Below are positions 11,956-20,983 of a stretch of 64,000 nt of DNA, one piece after another. The DNA is taken from the NCBI RefSeq assembly GCF_024199925.1, contig NZ_JANADR010000001.1, positions 5,149,501-5,213,500 of the forward strand, read 5' to 3'. The notes beneath the pieces were generated by a model. It was not told the origin of the DNA and made no database searches. It worked only from the letters and a program-made list of their open reading frames with translations. The translations under genes were made by a program, and so were the position numbers. The DNA is from Bradyrhizobium sp. CCGUVB1N3. Lineage in GTDB: Bacteria > Pseudomonadota > Alphaproteobacteria > Rhizobiales > Xanthobacteraceae. Each line of letters starts with the position of its first letter. Position 1 is the first letter of the stretch.

Positions 11956-12641
11956 TGTCCCAGCTCCTTCGACCAGTTGATGGCGTTGACGTAGATACCG
12001 AGTGGATTCTTGCGCAGCCGGTCGGCGTCGGTGGGCGGCTGAATGGCGATGGTAAGGATCGCGGTCCAACGTGTGGTGCCGGCGAGCGCGCCGTCCTGAT
12101 AGCGGTGCTCCACCCAGGCCACGCGAAAACTGTCTGATGAGGCGCGGATGACGCTGGAGACGTCGATTGCGACCTGCTGCTTGCCGAGACTGGCGAAGGG
12201 ATCATTGGCGCGGGCGTAATCGTTCAGCGCCACCGCGCCCGCCGTGGTCGTAAAATCGTACGCTTTCAGCCAGTTCTCCCGCACGATGATCGGATCGGCT
12301 GGAAGCGAGCGCACCATCGCGATGAAGTGCGCGAGGTACCAGGCAATTTGCGGATCGCGCGGCCGGTAGTCGGCCACAGCGGGCGCCACGGCTTGTGCTT
12401 CGCCGAGCTTGTCGACCTGCACAACCCAGGGAACGACGGTGCCGTGCGCGGACTGCCAGACGAGCCCGCCGGCAAGGCCGCAAGAAAGGATCAACGAACC
12501 GAAGGCCATTAGCCGCCAGTTCTTTGCCTGCACGCGCGCTGAGCCGATGCGGTCGTCCCACGCTTGCGCGGCGCGCTGATACGGGGTTTCCGGTTCGAGC
12601 GTGCGGCCGTAGCGGACCGACGATCGCCTGAAGATTGACAT
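11952..12641 (-). CDS. trbF: Conjugal transfer protein TrbF (VirB8-like)
   Basis: A 229-residue VirB8/TrbF homologue: a cytoplasmic N-terminus, one transmembrane helix at about 43-62 (LMAFGSLILSCGLAGGLVW), then a periplasmic domain with the typical YVNAINWSKELGQ ending. It scaffolds the inner-membrane part of the mating-pair channel. It starts 3 bp after the trbL stop and overlaps trbG by 4 bp, consistent with one long polycistronic message. Confidence 0.95.
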   Translation of the reverse strand: MSIFRRSSVRYGRTLEPETPYQRAAQAWDDRIGSARVQAKNWRLMAFGSLILSCGLAGGLVWQSAHGTVVPWVVQVDKLGEAQAVAPAVADYRPRDPQIAWYLAHFIAMVRSLPADPIIVRENWLKAYDFTTTAGAVALNDYARANDPFASLGKQQVAIDVSSVIRASSDSFRVAWVEHRYQDGALAGTTRWTAILTIAIQPPTDADRLRKNPLGIYVNAINWSKELGQ

Positions 12642-12644
12642 CGA

Positions 12645-14009
12645 TTATTCTCCTCCCCTGAGGTCGACGGAGTGGCCGCCGCCATGGCTGTCGCCGGATT
12701 TGAGGGCTTGCGCGGCCGTCTGCGCGCCGTGAACGATCGTCCGATTGCGCTTGACGCGCTGGGCCCAGGCGGGCGGACCGCTCTCGCTCGCCGCTCCAGG
12801 GGTGGCTCCATCGTTTGCGGCCGCGCCACGCTCAATGGTCCCCATGGTCGAGGAACCACCCGTGTTTGCGACACCGGCGCGGGCGCCAGAAGTGAAGCTC
12901 TCCGCCATGGCCCCCGCTGCTTGCGCAGCGGCGCGTCTTGCGGGAGCGGTCGCCGCGCTGGCTGCAGCGCGGCCGGCGCCACCGAGACCGGAAGCGATGC
13001 CGCCAGCGCCGGACCCGCCGGCTGATGCGAGGCTGTAGGCAGAGGACATGCCGCCTGCCATCGCCGCACCACCGCGTGCGGCGGCCGCAGCACCGGAGGT
13101 CGCGGCCATTGCTCCCCTCCCCGCGAGCCCAAGCCCCGCGCCCGCCGCCATCGCCGTGCCGGCAACGGCAAGGCCGGTGCCGACGGCAGCACCCGCGCCA
13201 AGCTGCGGTGCCCCGGACACAAGACCGGTTGCGATGCCGGGACCGAAGATGCCAAGGCCGAGCATGGCGAGCGAGGCGAGCACGACCGAGAGCGCCTGCT
13301 CGATGGTCGGTTGGCCGCCGGCATAGGCTGACGTGAACTGGGAGAACAGCCCGGAGCCGATGCCGACGATGACGGCTAGCACCATCACCTTGATGCCGGA
13401 AGCGACGACGTTGCCCAGTACCTTCTCCGCAAGGAACGCAGTTTTGTTGAACAGGGCGAAGGGAATGAGGATAAAGCCGGCGAGTGTCGTCAGCTTGAAC
13501 TCGATCAGGGTCACGAACAGCTGCACTGCCAGAATGAAGAAGGCGATCAGCACCAGCAGCCAGGAGACCATCAGCACGGCGATTTGGACGAAATTGGCGA
13601 AGAAACTGGTGAAGCCCATCATCTGGCTCGCGGCGTCGAGCAACGGCTGTCCGGCATCTAAGCCGACCTGCGCAAGTCGGCCCGGCCGCAGGAAGTCTGC
13701 GGTCGATATCGACGAGCCGCCGGCCTTCAGGCCAAGGCCGGCGAAGCTGTTGAAGATGACGCCGGAGAGATTGTTGAAGTTGGTGACAATGAAGGCGAAG
13801 AAGCCGACATAGAGCGTCTTCTTCACCAGCCGCTGAAGAATGTCTTCGTCGGCGCCCCAGGCCCAGAATACGCCGGCCAAGGTGATGTCGACGACGATCA
13901 GCGTCGAGGCGAGGTAGGTGACCTCGCCTTTGATCAGGCCGAAGCCGGAGTCGATATAGGTGGTGTAGGTATTGAGGAAGGTGTCGATGACGCCGACATT
14001 GTTCATCAC
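12645..14009 (-). CDS. trbL: Conjugal transfer membrane protein TrbL (VirB6-like)
   Basis: A 454-residue polytopic VirB6/TrbL protein. The first 260 residues hold about six hydrophobic helices (for example around 30-50, 60-80, 145-165, 175-195, 205-225 and 235-260). The remaining part is an alanine- and glycine-rich low-complexity tail with a hydrophilic end. It is expected in the inner-membrane channel for DNA passage. It overlaps the preceding small gene by 4 bp. Because of its composition, several long antisense frames exist here that are not genes. Confidence 0.93.
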   Translation of the reverse strand: MMNNVGVIDTFLNTYTTYIDSGFGLIKGEVTYLASTLIVVDITLAGVFWAWGADEDILQRLVKKTLYVGFFAFIVTNFNNLSGVIFNSFAGLGLKAGGSSISTADFLRPGRLAQVGLDAGQPLLDAASQMMGFTSFFANFVQIAVLMVSWLLVLIAFFILAVQLFVTLIEFKLTTLAGFILIPFALFNKTAFLAEKVLGNVVASGIKVMVLAVIVGIGSGLFSQFTSAYAGGQPTIEQALSVVLASLAMLGLGIFGPGIATGLVSGAPQLGAGAAVGTGLAVAGTAMAAGAGLGLAGRGAMAATSGAAAAARGGAAMAGGMSSAYSLASAGGSGAGGIASGLGGAGRAAASAATAPARRAAAQAAGAMAESFTSGARAGVANTGGSSTMGTIERGAAANDGATPGAASESGPPAWAQRVKRNRTIVHGAQTAAQALKSGDSHGGGHSVDLRGGE

Positions 14010-14323
14010 TCACCTCCTTCCTTGGCATTCGCCGTCGGCGGAGTGGCCGGCGCGGCCTGTGGCAGCAACGGCCGCGCCGGCCTGCCGAAGAAGCGCGCGC
14101 GGTTCTCCTCCCAGACCGCTCGGCAGTGCGGATCTTCGGCATCCTCCGGCCCGAGCGCGCGGCAGCGGCGCAGCTCGGCCGAGAGATCATCTGATACGGA
14201 GACGGCGGGAGCGTCGGACATGGCCCGCGGCACTGGGCGCCGATGGATATAGGACAGCGTGGCCATGAAGACGGCCAACAGGGCAACCATCGCGATTGCG
14301 CGCCAAAAATCCGAGCGATCCAT
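14006..14323 (-). CDS. trbK: Putative entry exclusion protein TrbK-alt
   Basis: A 105-residue protein in the trbK position between trbJ and trbL. It has an N-terminal membrane anchor (about 8-25, AIAMVALLAVFMATLSYI) and a short exported part with two cysteines (RRCRA and PHCRAV spacing), a pattern seen in the alternative TrbK family of alphaproteobacterial elements. By analogy it would block entry of related elements into cells that already carry one. The assignment rests on position and shape rather than on strong motifs. Confidence 0.7.
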   Translation of the reverse strand: MDRSDFWRAIAMVALLAVFMATLSYIHRRPVPRAMSDAPAVSVSDDLSAELRRCRALGPEDAEDPHCRAVWEENRARFFGRPARPLLPQAAPATPPTANAKEGGE

Positions 14324-14334
14324 CTTCCGCGCCT

Positions 14335-15093
14335 TCAGTTGCCGCTGAACATGGTGACGTTGCCGGGCTGGTAGCCGCTGCGCGCCGCAAAGATCTTGTA
14401 TTGCTGGGCGCCTTGCGACTCCGTCGCCGTCACGCGTGCCTGCTCAAGCGCATCCGCCCGCCCCTTCGCGGCGAGAACCGCGACCAGGTCTGAGAGCTGC
14501 TGAGATTGCAGGGCAAGGAGCTGGTTGCCGGCTTGAGCTGCCTGTAGGGCGCCACTGGCGGACTGGCTGGCTGACACCAGCGACGTCATCGCGCTGGAGT
14601 TGGTCGGGATATTGCCGACGACGCCGGCCTGCACCTTCAGCGAGTCCTCGAAGGCGCCTACCGAGTTCTGCCAACGGGTTTGAGCGGCGGCGAACAGCGT
14701 CGCGTTGGACCCCGTGGTCGGCGCCGCGCCGTAGCTGCCGGAATATGCCGTTTGAATCTGCTGGACGTTGAAAGAAATATTCTGCGCCTGGCTCAGCAGC
14801 GATTGCGTCCGCGCGATCGTCGACTGGAGCTGCGCCAGCGTCGACATCGGCAGGCTGGCGAGGTTCTTCGCTTGATTCACCAGGCTCTGGGACTGGTTGG
14901 TCAGCATCTGGATCTGATTGTTGATCTGCTGCAGCTCGCGCGCCGCCGTCAGCACATTCTGGCTGAAGTTGGAGGGGTCGTAGACGATCCACTGCGCGTT
15001 AGCCCGCGTCGTCACAAGCGGCGGAAGCGACAGGGCGAGCGAGAGAGCGGTCGCGGCCACTAGGCTTGCGCGCGGCGTCTTGCGGGTGGTCAT
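14335..15093 (-). CDS. trbJ: Conjugal transfer protein TrbJ (VirB5-like)
   Basis: A protein of about 252 residues with a cleavable signal peptide ending near TRANA, then a helical, glutamine- and asparagine-rich body (LQQINNQIQMLTNQSQSL). That is typical of TrbJ, a pilus-associated periplasmic protein of the P-type system. The ATG at 15093 lies 2 bp after the trbE stop and directly after a GGAGG site, which rules out the longer upstream frame. A conserved QYKIFAARSGYQPG end is present. Confidence 0.92.
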   Translation of the reverse strand: MTTRKTPRASLVAATALSLALSLPPLVTTRANAQWIVYDPSNFSQNVLTAARELQQINNQIQMLTNQSQSLVNQAKNLASLPMSTLAQLQSTIARTQSLLSQAQNISFNVQQIQTAYSGSYGAAPTTGSNATLFAAAQTRWQNSVGAFEDSLKVQAGVVGNIPTNSSAMTSLVSASQSASGALQAAQAGNQLLALQSQQLSDLVAVLAAKGRADALEQARVTATESQGAQQYKIFAARSGYQPGNVTMFSGN

Positions 15094-15095
15094 GA

Positions 15096-17528
15096 TTACA
15101 CCTCCAGGTTTGTCAGGTCGGGAATGAGGTCGGCGGCCCATAGGAGCTCGTGATCCGCGAGCCAGGCCGGCGTAAAATTCTCGCGGCCGTACTCGGCGAG
15201 CAGCCGTTCGATGGCGGCATGGTCCGCCTTGGATGAGGCCGCGCAGAAAGCGAGCGCGATCGGTCCGAGACCCAGCTCAAATAGCCGATTGCCGCGCCGC
15301 GATTGGCAGTAGTAGTCTCGCTTGGGTGTCGCTCGTGCGATGATCTCGATCTGGCGATCATTGAGGCCGAAGCGCCGATAGATCGCCATGAGCTGGGGCT
15401 CGATGGCGCGCTCGTTCGGCAGGAAGATCCGCGTCGGGCAGCTCTCGACGATCGCGGGCGCGATGTTGCTGCCGTCGATGTCGGAAAGCGATTGCGTGGC
15501 AAAGACGACGGACGCATTCTTCTTCCGCAACGTCTTCAGCCATTCGCGCAGCTGCTGGGCGAAGGCCGGATCGTCGAGAACAAGCCAGCCCTCGTCGATG
15601 ATGAGGAGTGTCGGCCGGCCGTCGAGCCGTCCTTCGATGCGATGGAAGAGGTAGGTGAGGACGGCGGGCGCAGCACCGGCGCCGATCAGACCCTCGGTCT
15701 CGAACGCCTGGACTGACGCGAGGCCAAGCCGCTCATCCTCGGCATCGAGCAGCCGGCCGGAGGGACCGCCGACGCAATAGGGTTGCAGCGCCTGCTTGAG
15801 CGCGGTCGATTGCAGCAGGACGGTCAGGCCGGTGATTGTGCGTTCCTCGACGGGCGAAGACGCGAGTGAGGTCAAGGCCGACCAGACATGCTCCTTCGCG
15901 GTCGGATCGATAGTGACGCCCTCCTTAGCGAGGATCGCGGTCACCCATTCGGCGGCCCAGGCGCGCTCCGCCGCATCACCGATGCGCGCAAGCGGTTGAA
16001 GCGAGACGGAATCCTCGGCGCTATTGGACAGGCTGCCGCCGAGGTCGTGCCAGTCGCCGCCCATGGCGAGTGCCGCGGTTCGGATCGAGCCGCCGAAATC
16101 GAAGGCAAATATCTGGCTCTTCCGATAGCGGCGGAACTGGATCGCCATCAGCGCCAACAGCACAGACTTGCCGGCGCCGGTGGGGCCAACGATCAGGCTG
16201 TGGCCGACGTCGCCGACATGGAGCGAGAAGCGGAATGGCGTCGAGCCTTCGGTCTTGCCAAACAACAGCGGCGGCGCCTTGAAATGCTCGTCGCGCGCCG
16301 GCCCCGCCCAAACAGCCGAAAGCGGAATCATGTGGGCCAGATTCAATGTCGAGAGCGGCGGCTGGCGAACGTTGGCATAGGCGTGCCCCGGCAGCGAGCC
16401 GAGCCAGGCCTCTAACGCATTCACCCCTTCCGGCATGCAGGTGAAGTCGCGACCCTGGATCACTTTCTCGACGAGGCGAAGTTTTTCGGTGGCGCGGCCA
16501 GGATCCTCATCCCAGACAGTGACGGTCGCGGTGACGTAGGCTTGGCCGACATCATCGGTGCCCAGCTCCTGCAAGGCGAGATCGGCATCAGTGGCCTTGT
16601 TGGCAGCGTCGCTATCGACCAGTGTCGAAGCCTCGTTCGTCATCACCTCCTTGACGATGGCAGCGATCGACTTCCGCTTGGCGAACCACTGCCGGCGGAT
16701 CCTGGTCAAGAGCTTCACCGCCTCGGTCTTGTCGAGGAGGATCGCACGCGTCGACCAGCGGTAAGGAAAAGCAAGCCGGTTCAGCTCGTCAAGGATTCCG
16801 GGATGGGTCGCGGTCGGAAAACCGACCACCGTGAGCGTGCGAAGATGATGGCTGCCGAGGCGAGGCTCGAGGCCGCCGGCGAGCGGCTCGTCCGCGAGCA
16901 GCGCGTCGAGGTGCATCGGCGTCTCCGGGACGCGGATGCGCTGTTGCCGGGTCGAGATGGTCGAGTGCAGGTATGTGAGCGTGTCGCCGTCATCGAGCCA
17001 GCCCACCTCGGGCATGAACCCCTCGACCAATTGCAGGACGCGGTTGGTCCGATCGACGAAGCCGCGCAGCAGCTCGTAAGGGTCGACGCCGTTCTTTGCT
17101 CGCCCCTCATAGAGCCAGCCCTCGATGCGCGATGCATCCTCGGCCGGCGGGAGCCAGACAAAGGTCAGGAAATACCGGCTCTCGAAATGCGCGCCGGCCT
17201 CCTCGAACGCATCCCGCCGCTCGAGATCAACCAGCGCGGATGCCGCATCGGGAAAGGCACTATACGGATAGGTCTGCGCGGCGATGCGCTGGGCCTCGAC
17301 GAAGATCGCCCAGCCTGAGCCGAGACGGCGCAATGCGTTGTTGAGGCGGGCTGTTACGCCGACCAGCTCCGCAGACGTCGCGCTGTCGAGATCAGGACCA
17401 CGGAAGCGCGCCGTCCGCTGGAACGATCCGTCCTTGTTGAGAACGACGCCGCGTTCGACCAGAGCGGCCCAGGGCAGAAAGTCCGGAAGGCTGGCGGGTC
17501 GATTGCGATACTCAGTGAGGTTCAGCAT
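15096..17528 (-). CDS. trbE: Conjugal transfer ATPase TrbE (VirB4-like)
   Basis: An 810-residue VirB4/TrbE ATPase, normal for the family. The Walker A motif GPTGAGKS lies at about 448-455 and Walker B LLIIDE at about 641-646. A CagE/VirB4 N-terminal domain precedes them. It energises pilus assembly and substrate transfer at the inner membrane. The start at MLNLTEYRN is chosen from family architecture; the frame stays open further upstream but runs into trbD. The stop is 2 bp before trbJ. Confidence 0.95.
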   Translation of the reverse strand: MLNLTEYRNRPASLPDFLPWAALVERGVVLNKDGSFQRTARFRGPDLDSATSAELVGVTARLNNALRRLGSGWAIFVEAQRIAAQTYPYSAFPDAASALVDLERRDAFEEAGAHFESRYFLTFVWLPPAEDASRIEGWLYEGRAKNGVDPYELLRGFVDRTNRVLQLVEGFMPEVGWLDDGDTLTYLHSTISTRQQRIRVPETPMHLDALLADEPLAGGLEPRLGSHHLRTLTVVGFPTATHPGILDELNRLAFPYRWSTRAILLDKTEAVKLLTRIRRQWFAKRKSIAAIVKEVMTNEASTLVDSDAANKATDADLALQELGTDDVGQAYVTATVTVWDEDPGRATEKLRLVEKVIQGRDFTCMPEGVNALEAWLGSLPGHAYANVRQPPLSTLNLAHMIPLSAVWAGPARDEHFKAPPLLFGKTEGSTPFRFSLHVGDVGHSLIVGPTGAGKSVLLALMAIQFRRYRKSQIFAFDFGGSIRTAALAMGGDWHDLGGSLSNSAEDSVSLQPLARIGDAAERAWAAEWVTAILAKEGVTIDPTAKEHVWSALTSLASSPVEERTITGLTVLLQSTALKQALQPYCVGGPSGRLLDAEDERLGLASVQAFETEGLIGAGAAPAVLTYLFHRIEGRLDGRPTLLIIDEGWLVLDDPAFAQQLREWLKTLRKKNASVVFATQSLSDIDGSNIAPAIVESCPTRIFLPNERAIEPQLMAIYRRFGLNDRQIEIIARATPKRDYYCQSRRGNRLFELGLGPIALAFCAASSKADHAAIERLLAEYGRENFTPAWLADHELLWAADLIPDLTNLEV

Positions 17529-17535
17529 GGCAGCC

Positions 17536-17811
17536 TCATGTGGCCAGATAAGGCGGATAGCGGAGGTGGCGCCTGACGACGTCCACGAATTGCGGGTCGC
17601 GCTTGGCCGCCCAGACGGCGGCGGCGTGGCCAACAGCCCAGAGCAGCGCGCCGGGAATCCAGAGACGCAGGCCGAGCGCAATGGCGGCCGCCAGCGTGCC
17701 GTTGGCGATCGCGACGCTGCGCGGCGCGCCGCCCATCAGGATTGGGTCCGTCAGCGCCCGATGGACCGGTGCAAAGAAGCCCGGCACCTCTGGATCGACG
17801 ATTCCCACCAT
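17536..17811 (-). CDS. trbD: Conjugal transfer protein TrbD (VirB3-like)
   Basis: A 91-residue VirB3/TrbD protein. The family N-terminus PGFFAPVHRALTDPILMGG is clear, followed by two short hydrophobic helices and a basic C-terminus (VRRHLRYPPYL). It is a small inner-membrane component that works with TrbE. The ATG overlaps the trbC stop as ATGA, showing coupling; the larger upstream frame belongs to other genes. Confidence 0.93.
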   Translation of the reverse strand: MVGIVDPEVPGFFAPVHRALTDPILMGGAPRSVAIANGTLAAAIALGLRLWIPGALLWAVGHAAAVWAAKRDPQFVDVVRRHLRYPPYLAT

Positions 17812-18152
17812 CAGACCAGTGCCCCGCCCGAGAAGGAGAAGAAGGTCAGGAAGAAGCTCGACGCAGCGAAGGCGATCGACAGGCCGAAGACGATCTGGAT
17901 CAGTCGGCGGAAGCCGCCGGCGGTGTCGCCGAACGCAAGCGTCAGGCCTGTCACGGTGATGATGATGACCGAGATGATTTTGGCGACCGGACCCTGCACC
18001 GACTCCAGGATCTGATTGAGCGGCGTCTCCCACGGCATCGAGGAGCCGGAGGCGTAGGCCGCGGGCGCGAACGCGATTGACATGATGGCAATCGCGGCGA
18101 CCTCGGTGAAGCGGCCGCGGACGTGACGGATTGCGGAAGGAAACTGGATCAT
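17811..18152 (-). CDS. trbC: Conjugal transfer pilin TrbC (VirB2-like)
   Basis: A 113-residue pilin precursor. A signal segment ends near AAYASG, then come two hydrophobic helices separated by a short polar loop (GDTAGGFRR), the shape of VirB2/TrbC prepilins. In the P-type system TrbC is processed and cyclised by the TraF peptidase, and a traF gene is present at 40.1-40.7 kb. It overlaps trbB and trbD by a few bases each. Confidence 0.92.
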   Translation of the reverse strand: MIQFPSAIRHVRGRFTEVAAIAIMSIAFAPAAYASGSSMPWETPLNQILESVQGPVAKIISVIIITVTGLTLAFGDTAGGFRRLIQIVFGLSIAFAASSFFLTFFSFSGGALV

Positions 18153-19147
18153 GGGGGATCTCCGGGGAGCGAGGGGTCGCCGCCCGCCCCGGCGGATTGG
18201 ACGCGGTAATCGCCGGTGGCGGGATCGAGCCCGGCGATGAGAGCGAGTTCAGCAAGGCGGCGTTCGCTGCCGCGACCGCGCAGCACCGCGACGAGATCGA
18301 TTGTCTCGGCAATCAGCGCCTTCGGAACAGTGAGGACGGCTTCCTGGATGAGCTGTTCGAGGCGGCGAAGCGCGCCCAGCGCCGTGCCTGCGTGAATCGT
18401 TCCGATCCCGCCGGGATGGCCGGTGCCCCAGGCTTTGAGGAGCTCCAAAGCTTCGCTGCCCCGCACCTCTCCGACCGGAATGCGGTCGGGGCGCAAACGC
18501 AGCGAAGACCGGACCAGATCGGATAGCGACGCGACGCCGTCCTTGGTGCGCAGCGCGACCAGATTCGGCGCCCTGCACTGTAGCTCACGCGTATCCTCGA
18601 TCAGCACCACGCGATCGGTGGTGCCGGCGATTTCGGCGAGCAGTGCGTTGGTGAGGGTGGTCTTACCGGTCGAGGTGCCGCCGGCGACCAGGATGTTCTT
18701 GCGCGAAGCGACCGCAGCACGCAGCGCCGCCGCCTGACCGGCGGTCATGGTGCCGGCGGCGACGTAGTCATCCAGCGTGAACACCGCTACCGCAGGCTTG
18801 CGGATCGCAAAGGCCGGCGCCGAAACGACAGGGGGAAGAAGTCCCTCGAACCTCTCTCCCGTCTCGGGAAGCTCGGCCGAAACGCGGGGTTTGTTGGCAT
18901 GGACCTCAGCGCCGACATGGTGCGCAACCAGACGCACGATCCGTTCACCGTCGGCCGCGGGCATCGTCTGTCCGCTGTCCTCTAGTCCGCCTGATAGCCG
19001 ATCGATCCAGAGCCGACCGTCGGGATTGAGCATCACCTCGACGATCGAAGGGTCTTCGAGGAACGTCGCGATCGCCGGGCCAAGCGCGGTGCGCAGCATG
19101 CGCGCGCCACGCGAGAACGCTTCCGAATGGAGTGAGGTGCCCGCCAC
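18149..19147 (-). CDS. trbB: Conjugal transfer ATPase TrbB (VirB11-like)
   Basis: A 332-residue VirB11/TrbB traffic ATPase. Walker [10 protein letters not shown] lies at about 156-164, then the Asp box VLIEDTREL and the His box [14 protein letters not shown]. It forms a hexamer on the inner membrane face. It is the first gene of the trb operon. In related elements the CopG-like gene and traG sit directly upstream; here they are 15 kb away, displaced by cargo 2. The operon promoter must therefore lie in the 237-bp gap before the FAD oxidoreductase gene. Confidence 0.95.
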   Translation of the reverse strand: MAGTSLHSEAFSRGARMLRTALGPAIATFLEDPSIVEVMLNPDGRLWIDRLSGGLEDSGQTMPAADGERIVRLVAHHVGAEVHANKPRVSAELPETGERFEGLLPPVVSAPAFAIRKPAVAVFTLDDYVAAGTMTAGQAAALRAAVASRKNILVAGGTSTGKTTLTNALLAEIAGTTDRVVLIEDTRELQCRAPNLVALRTKDGVASLSDLVRSSLRLRPDRIPVGEVRGSEALELLKAWGTGHPGGIGTIHAGTALGALRRLEQLIQEAVLTVPKALIAETIDLVAVLRGRGSERRLAELALIAGLDPATGDYRVQSAGAGGDPSLPGDPP

Positions 19148-19384
19148 GATTGTCCCCGTCGAGCGCCAACCGCAGTATGTGATTGGCGACGGGGATGAGT
19201 AGAGAGGGCAGGAAATGGGTCAGTTCAACAAGTATTCAGCCGTCGTAGGAGCAAGGCGTAGAGCAACGAAAAAATACTTGCTACGTCGAAATGCAGATCG
19301 CCCCCTCACGACAAATTCTGCGACAGCTTCGTCAGTCATGCTGCGCGGCGCAGTTCTCCGCCCTCGGCCCGCCAAACGCTAGGA

Positions 19385-20647
19385 CTAGACGTCTACCTGG
19401 TATTCCGGCGCAATCAGTGCGGCTAACGCATTAGCTGTCGCTGCTGATAGCGTCCAGCCAAGATGGCCGTGACCAGTGTTGTAAAACACGCGCGTATCGC
19501 GACCTCGCATGACGCGCGGCAGCATGTCAGGCATCATAGGACGAAGGCCCGCCCAAGGAACAGCATTTCTGGTACTCATACCGGGGAAGTGCGTACGACA
19601 CCATTTGATCAGTGGCTCAATCCGCGCTGCTCGGATATCCTTGTTGATGCCGTCGAACTCGGCGGTCCCGGCCACTCGAAACCGCGTTGAGCCGAGCCGG
19701 CTGGTGACGATCTTGGCGTGGTCGTCGAGCAGGCTTGTCCACGGGGCCGCTTCCTGATCTGAGTTCTCGGGAAGGTGCACGGTGATTGAATATCCCTTCA
19801 CTGGATAGACATCGACGCGATCACCCAGACTGGCGGCAAGGCGGCGCGATCCTACACCGCCGCAAACGACCACGCGATCGAACTCGTCGACACAAGCATT
19901 TGTGCCTTCTCCGGCTTCTGTCGATCTCCAATTCACGCCAAGGTGCTTGCCCTTACCCAGGGCGATCGACAGCACCTCAGCCGAAAAGTTCATTGTCGCT
20001 CCGAGACGTTCACAGGCACAAGCTAGACCGGTCGTGAACTTATGGATGTCGCCGGTGAAGTCGGACTCAGTATAGAAGCCGCCATAGAATGAGCCTTTGA
20101 GTGCGGGCTCAATCGACCTGATTTCCTCTGGGGTTACCGCGCGGCGTTCGAGCCCTCCTTTGGCGAGCAATGCGGTAACCTGAGCCGCGGCGGCGAATTC
20201 TGCCTTGGTGTGATAGAAGTGCAGGATGCCGCGGTCTTCGCAGTCGAAATCGATGTTTTCCTCTTGCGCCATCCGCCTCAGGTGAGCGCGTGACTCGATC
20301 GCCAACCGCGCTGTCGTGACGGTATTCACTTCGTATTTTGGGATAGAGACAACGAACTGCGCCATCCAGGAGAATTTGTGCCAGGATGGCTTCGGATTGA
20401 CCAGAAGTGGCGCACCCGGGGTGAATATCCACTTGATACCCTTGAGCACCGTGGCCCAACTATTCCAGACCTCAGCGTTCGAGGCCGAGAGCTGACCACC
20501 GTTGGCGAAGGATGTCTCCATCGCTGCATAGGGATGCCGGTCAAAGACGGTGACTTCGCATCCTCGTTTAAGCAAGGTGTAGGCTGTGGTGATGCCAGTG
20601 ATGCCCGCGCCAATGACGGCAACGCGACAACGGTCAGAGACAGTCAT
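19385..20647 (-). CDS. FAD-dependent amine oxidoreductase (DadA-like D-amino acid dehydrogenase family)
   Basis: A 420-residue DAO-family flavoprotein. The dinucleotide-binding motif GAGITG is at residues 13-18 and the C-terminal FAD contact TGHGHLGWTLS near 393-403. It is closest in shape to the small subunit of D-amino acid dehydrogenase (DadA); sarcosine/glycine oxidases are relatives. Its mRNA begins with a tandem glycine riboswitch, so expression follows glycine. I therefore infer that it works where glycine accumulates, either by oxidising glycine or N-alkylglycine itself or by acting in the same pathway. ATG 20647 has AGGAG six bases upstream. It is convergent with nothing and followed by trbB. 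Confidence 0.82.
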   Translation of the reverse strand: MTVSDRCRVAVIGAGITGITTAYTLLKRGCEVTVFDRHPYAAMETSFANGGQLSASNAEVWNSWATVLKGIKWIFTPGAPLLVNPKPSWHKFSWMAQFVVSIPKYEVNTVTTARLAIESRAHLRRMAQEENIDFDCEDRGILHFYHTKAEFAAAAQVTALLAKGGLERRAVTPEEIRSIEPALKGSFYGGFYTESDFTGDIHKFTTGLACACERLGATMNFSAEVLSIALGKGKHLGVNWRSTEAGEGTNACVDEFDRVVVCGGVGSRRLAASLGDRVDVYPVKGYSITVHLPENSDQEAAPWTSLLDDHAKIVTSRLGSTRFRVAGTAEFDGINKDIRAARIEPLIKWCRTHFPGMSTRNAVPWAGLRPMMPDMLPRVMRGRDTRVFYNTGHGHLGWTLSAATANALAALIAPEYQVDV

Positions 20648-20658
20648 AGGTGCTCCTG

Positions 20659-20675
20659 CCCGCGCAGTGCGCGGG
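20659..20675 (-). promoter_or_regulatory. Hairpin overlapping the ribosome-site region of the FAD oxidoreductase
   Basis: A perfect stem with arms CCCGCGC and GCGCGGG and a 3-nt loop sits between the riboswitch and the AGGAG site of the downstream gene. There is no U-tract after it, so it looks like a translation-control expression platform rather than an intrinsic terminator. Which glycine-bound state opens it cannot be decided by eye. Confidence 0.5.
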
Positions 20676-20683
20676 TCATCTAC

Positions 20684-20876
20684 ACCCCCTCTGTCATTGG
20701 CCTGAGAGTTTCGTCGCGAGCACGACCATCCGGCCTGCGACTTTCACCATCGGCGCAGGACTGTCGCCCTGCTTTTCAGAGTCTAAGAACGTTCTGCGGT
20801 TGCTTTGCCTGAGAGTTTCCGGGGTCGTTGCTCCGTCGGCGCCGCTTCGACCGAAGCCGAAGCGATCTCTCCCCCA
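20684..20876 (-). promoter_or_regulatory. Tandem glycine riboswitch
   Basis: On the minus strand two successive aptamers show the conserved glycine-riboswitch blocks. Aptamer I has GGGGGAGAG at its 5' end, GCCGACGGAGCAA in the middle and GGAAACTCTCAGGCAAA at its end. After a short linker, aptamer II has CTCTGAAAAGC, CGCCGATGGTGAAAG, a second AAACTCTCAGGC and a closing CAGAG that pairs with its CTCTG. It precedes the FAD oxidoreductase gene. Such riboswitches normally switch on glycine-consuming genes. This is one of the firmest non-coding calls in the window. Confidence 0.92.
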
Positions 20877-20900
20877 TTGACGGCAACAATCTAAGTCGGT

Positions 20901-20911
20901 ATACCCGGTAT
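20901..20911. promoter_or_regulatory. Candidate GntR operator A (ATACCCGGTAT)
   Basis: An 11-bp perfect palindrome between the divergent riboswitch/FAD oxidoreductase and PLP-enzyme genes. The same core recurs at 25087, 27814 and 31142, always between cargo 2 genes, and the extension GTCAA after it is shared with the site at 27814. The symmetry suits a dimeric GntR protein such as the one encoded at 28.1 kb. Confidence 0.65.
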
Positions 20912-20983
20912 GTCAATTGTCGCCGGTAGCTTCGGGCTCAAGGGCTGGACCAGCGAGCAGCACGAATCATCGAGGTTCGCGAA

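Noticed and set aside
12832..14286. Long alternative frames within trbL
   Set aside because: They arise from the alanine/glycine-rich part of trbL; the trbL frame has the membrane helices and correct operon overlaps.
19215..19382. A 55-codon plus-strand frame between trbB and the FAD oxidoreductase gene
   Set aside because: An AGGAA lies close to the ATG, but the product is basic, has no family, and the gap is needed for the trb promoter; not enough to call a gene.
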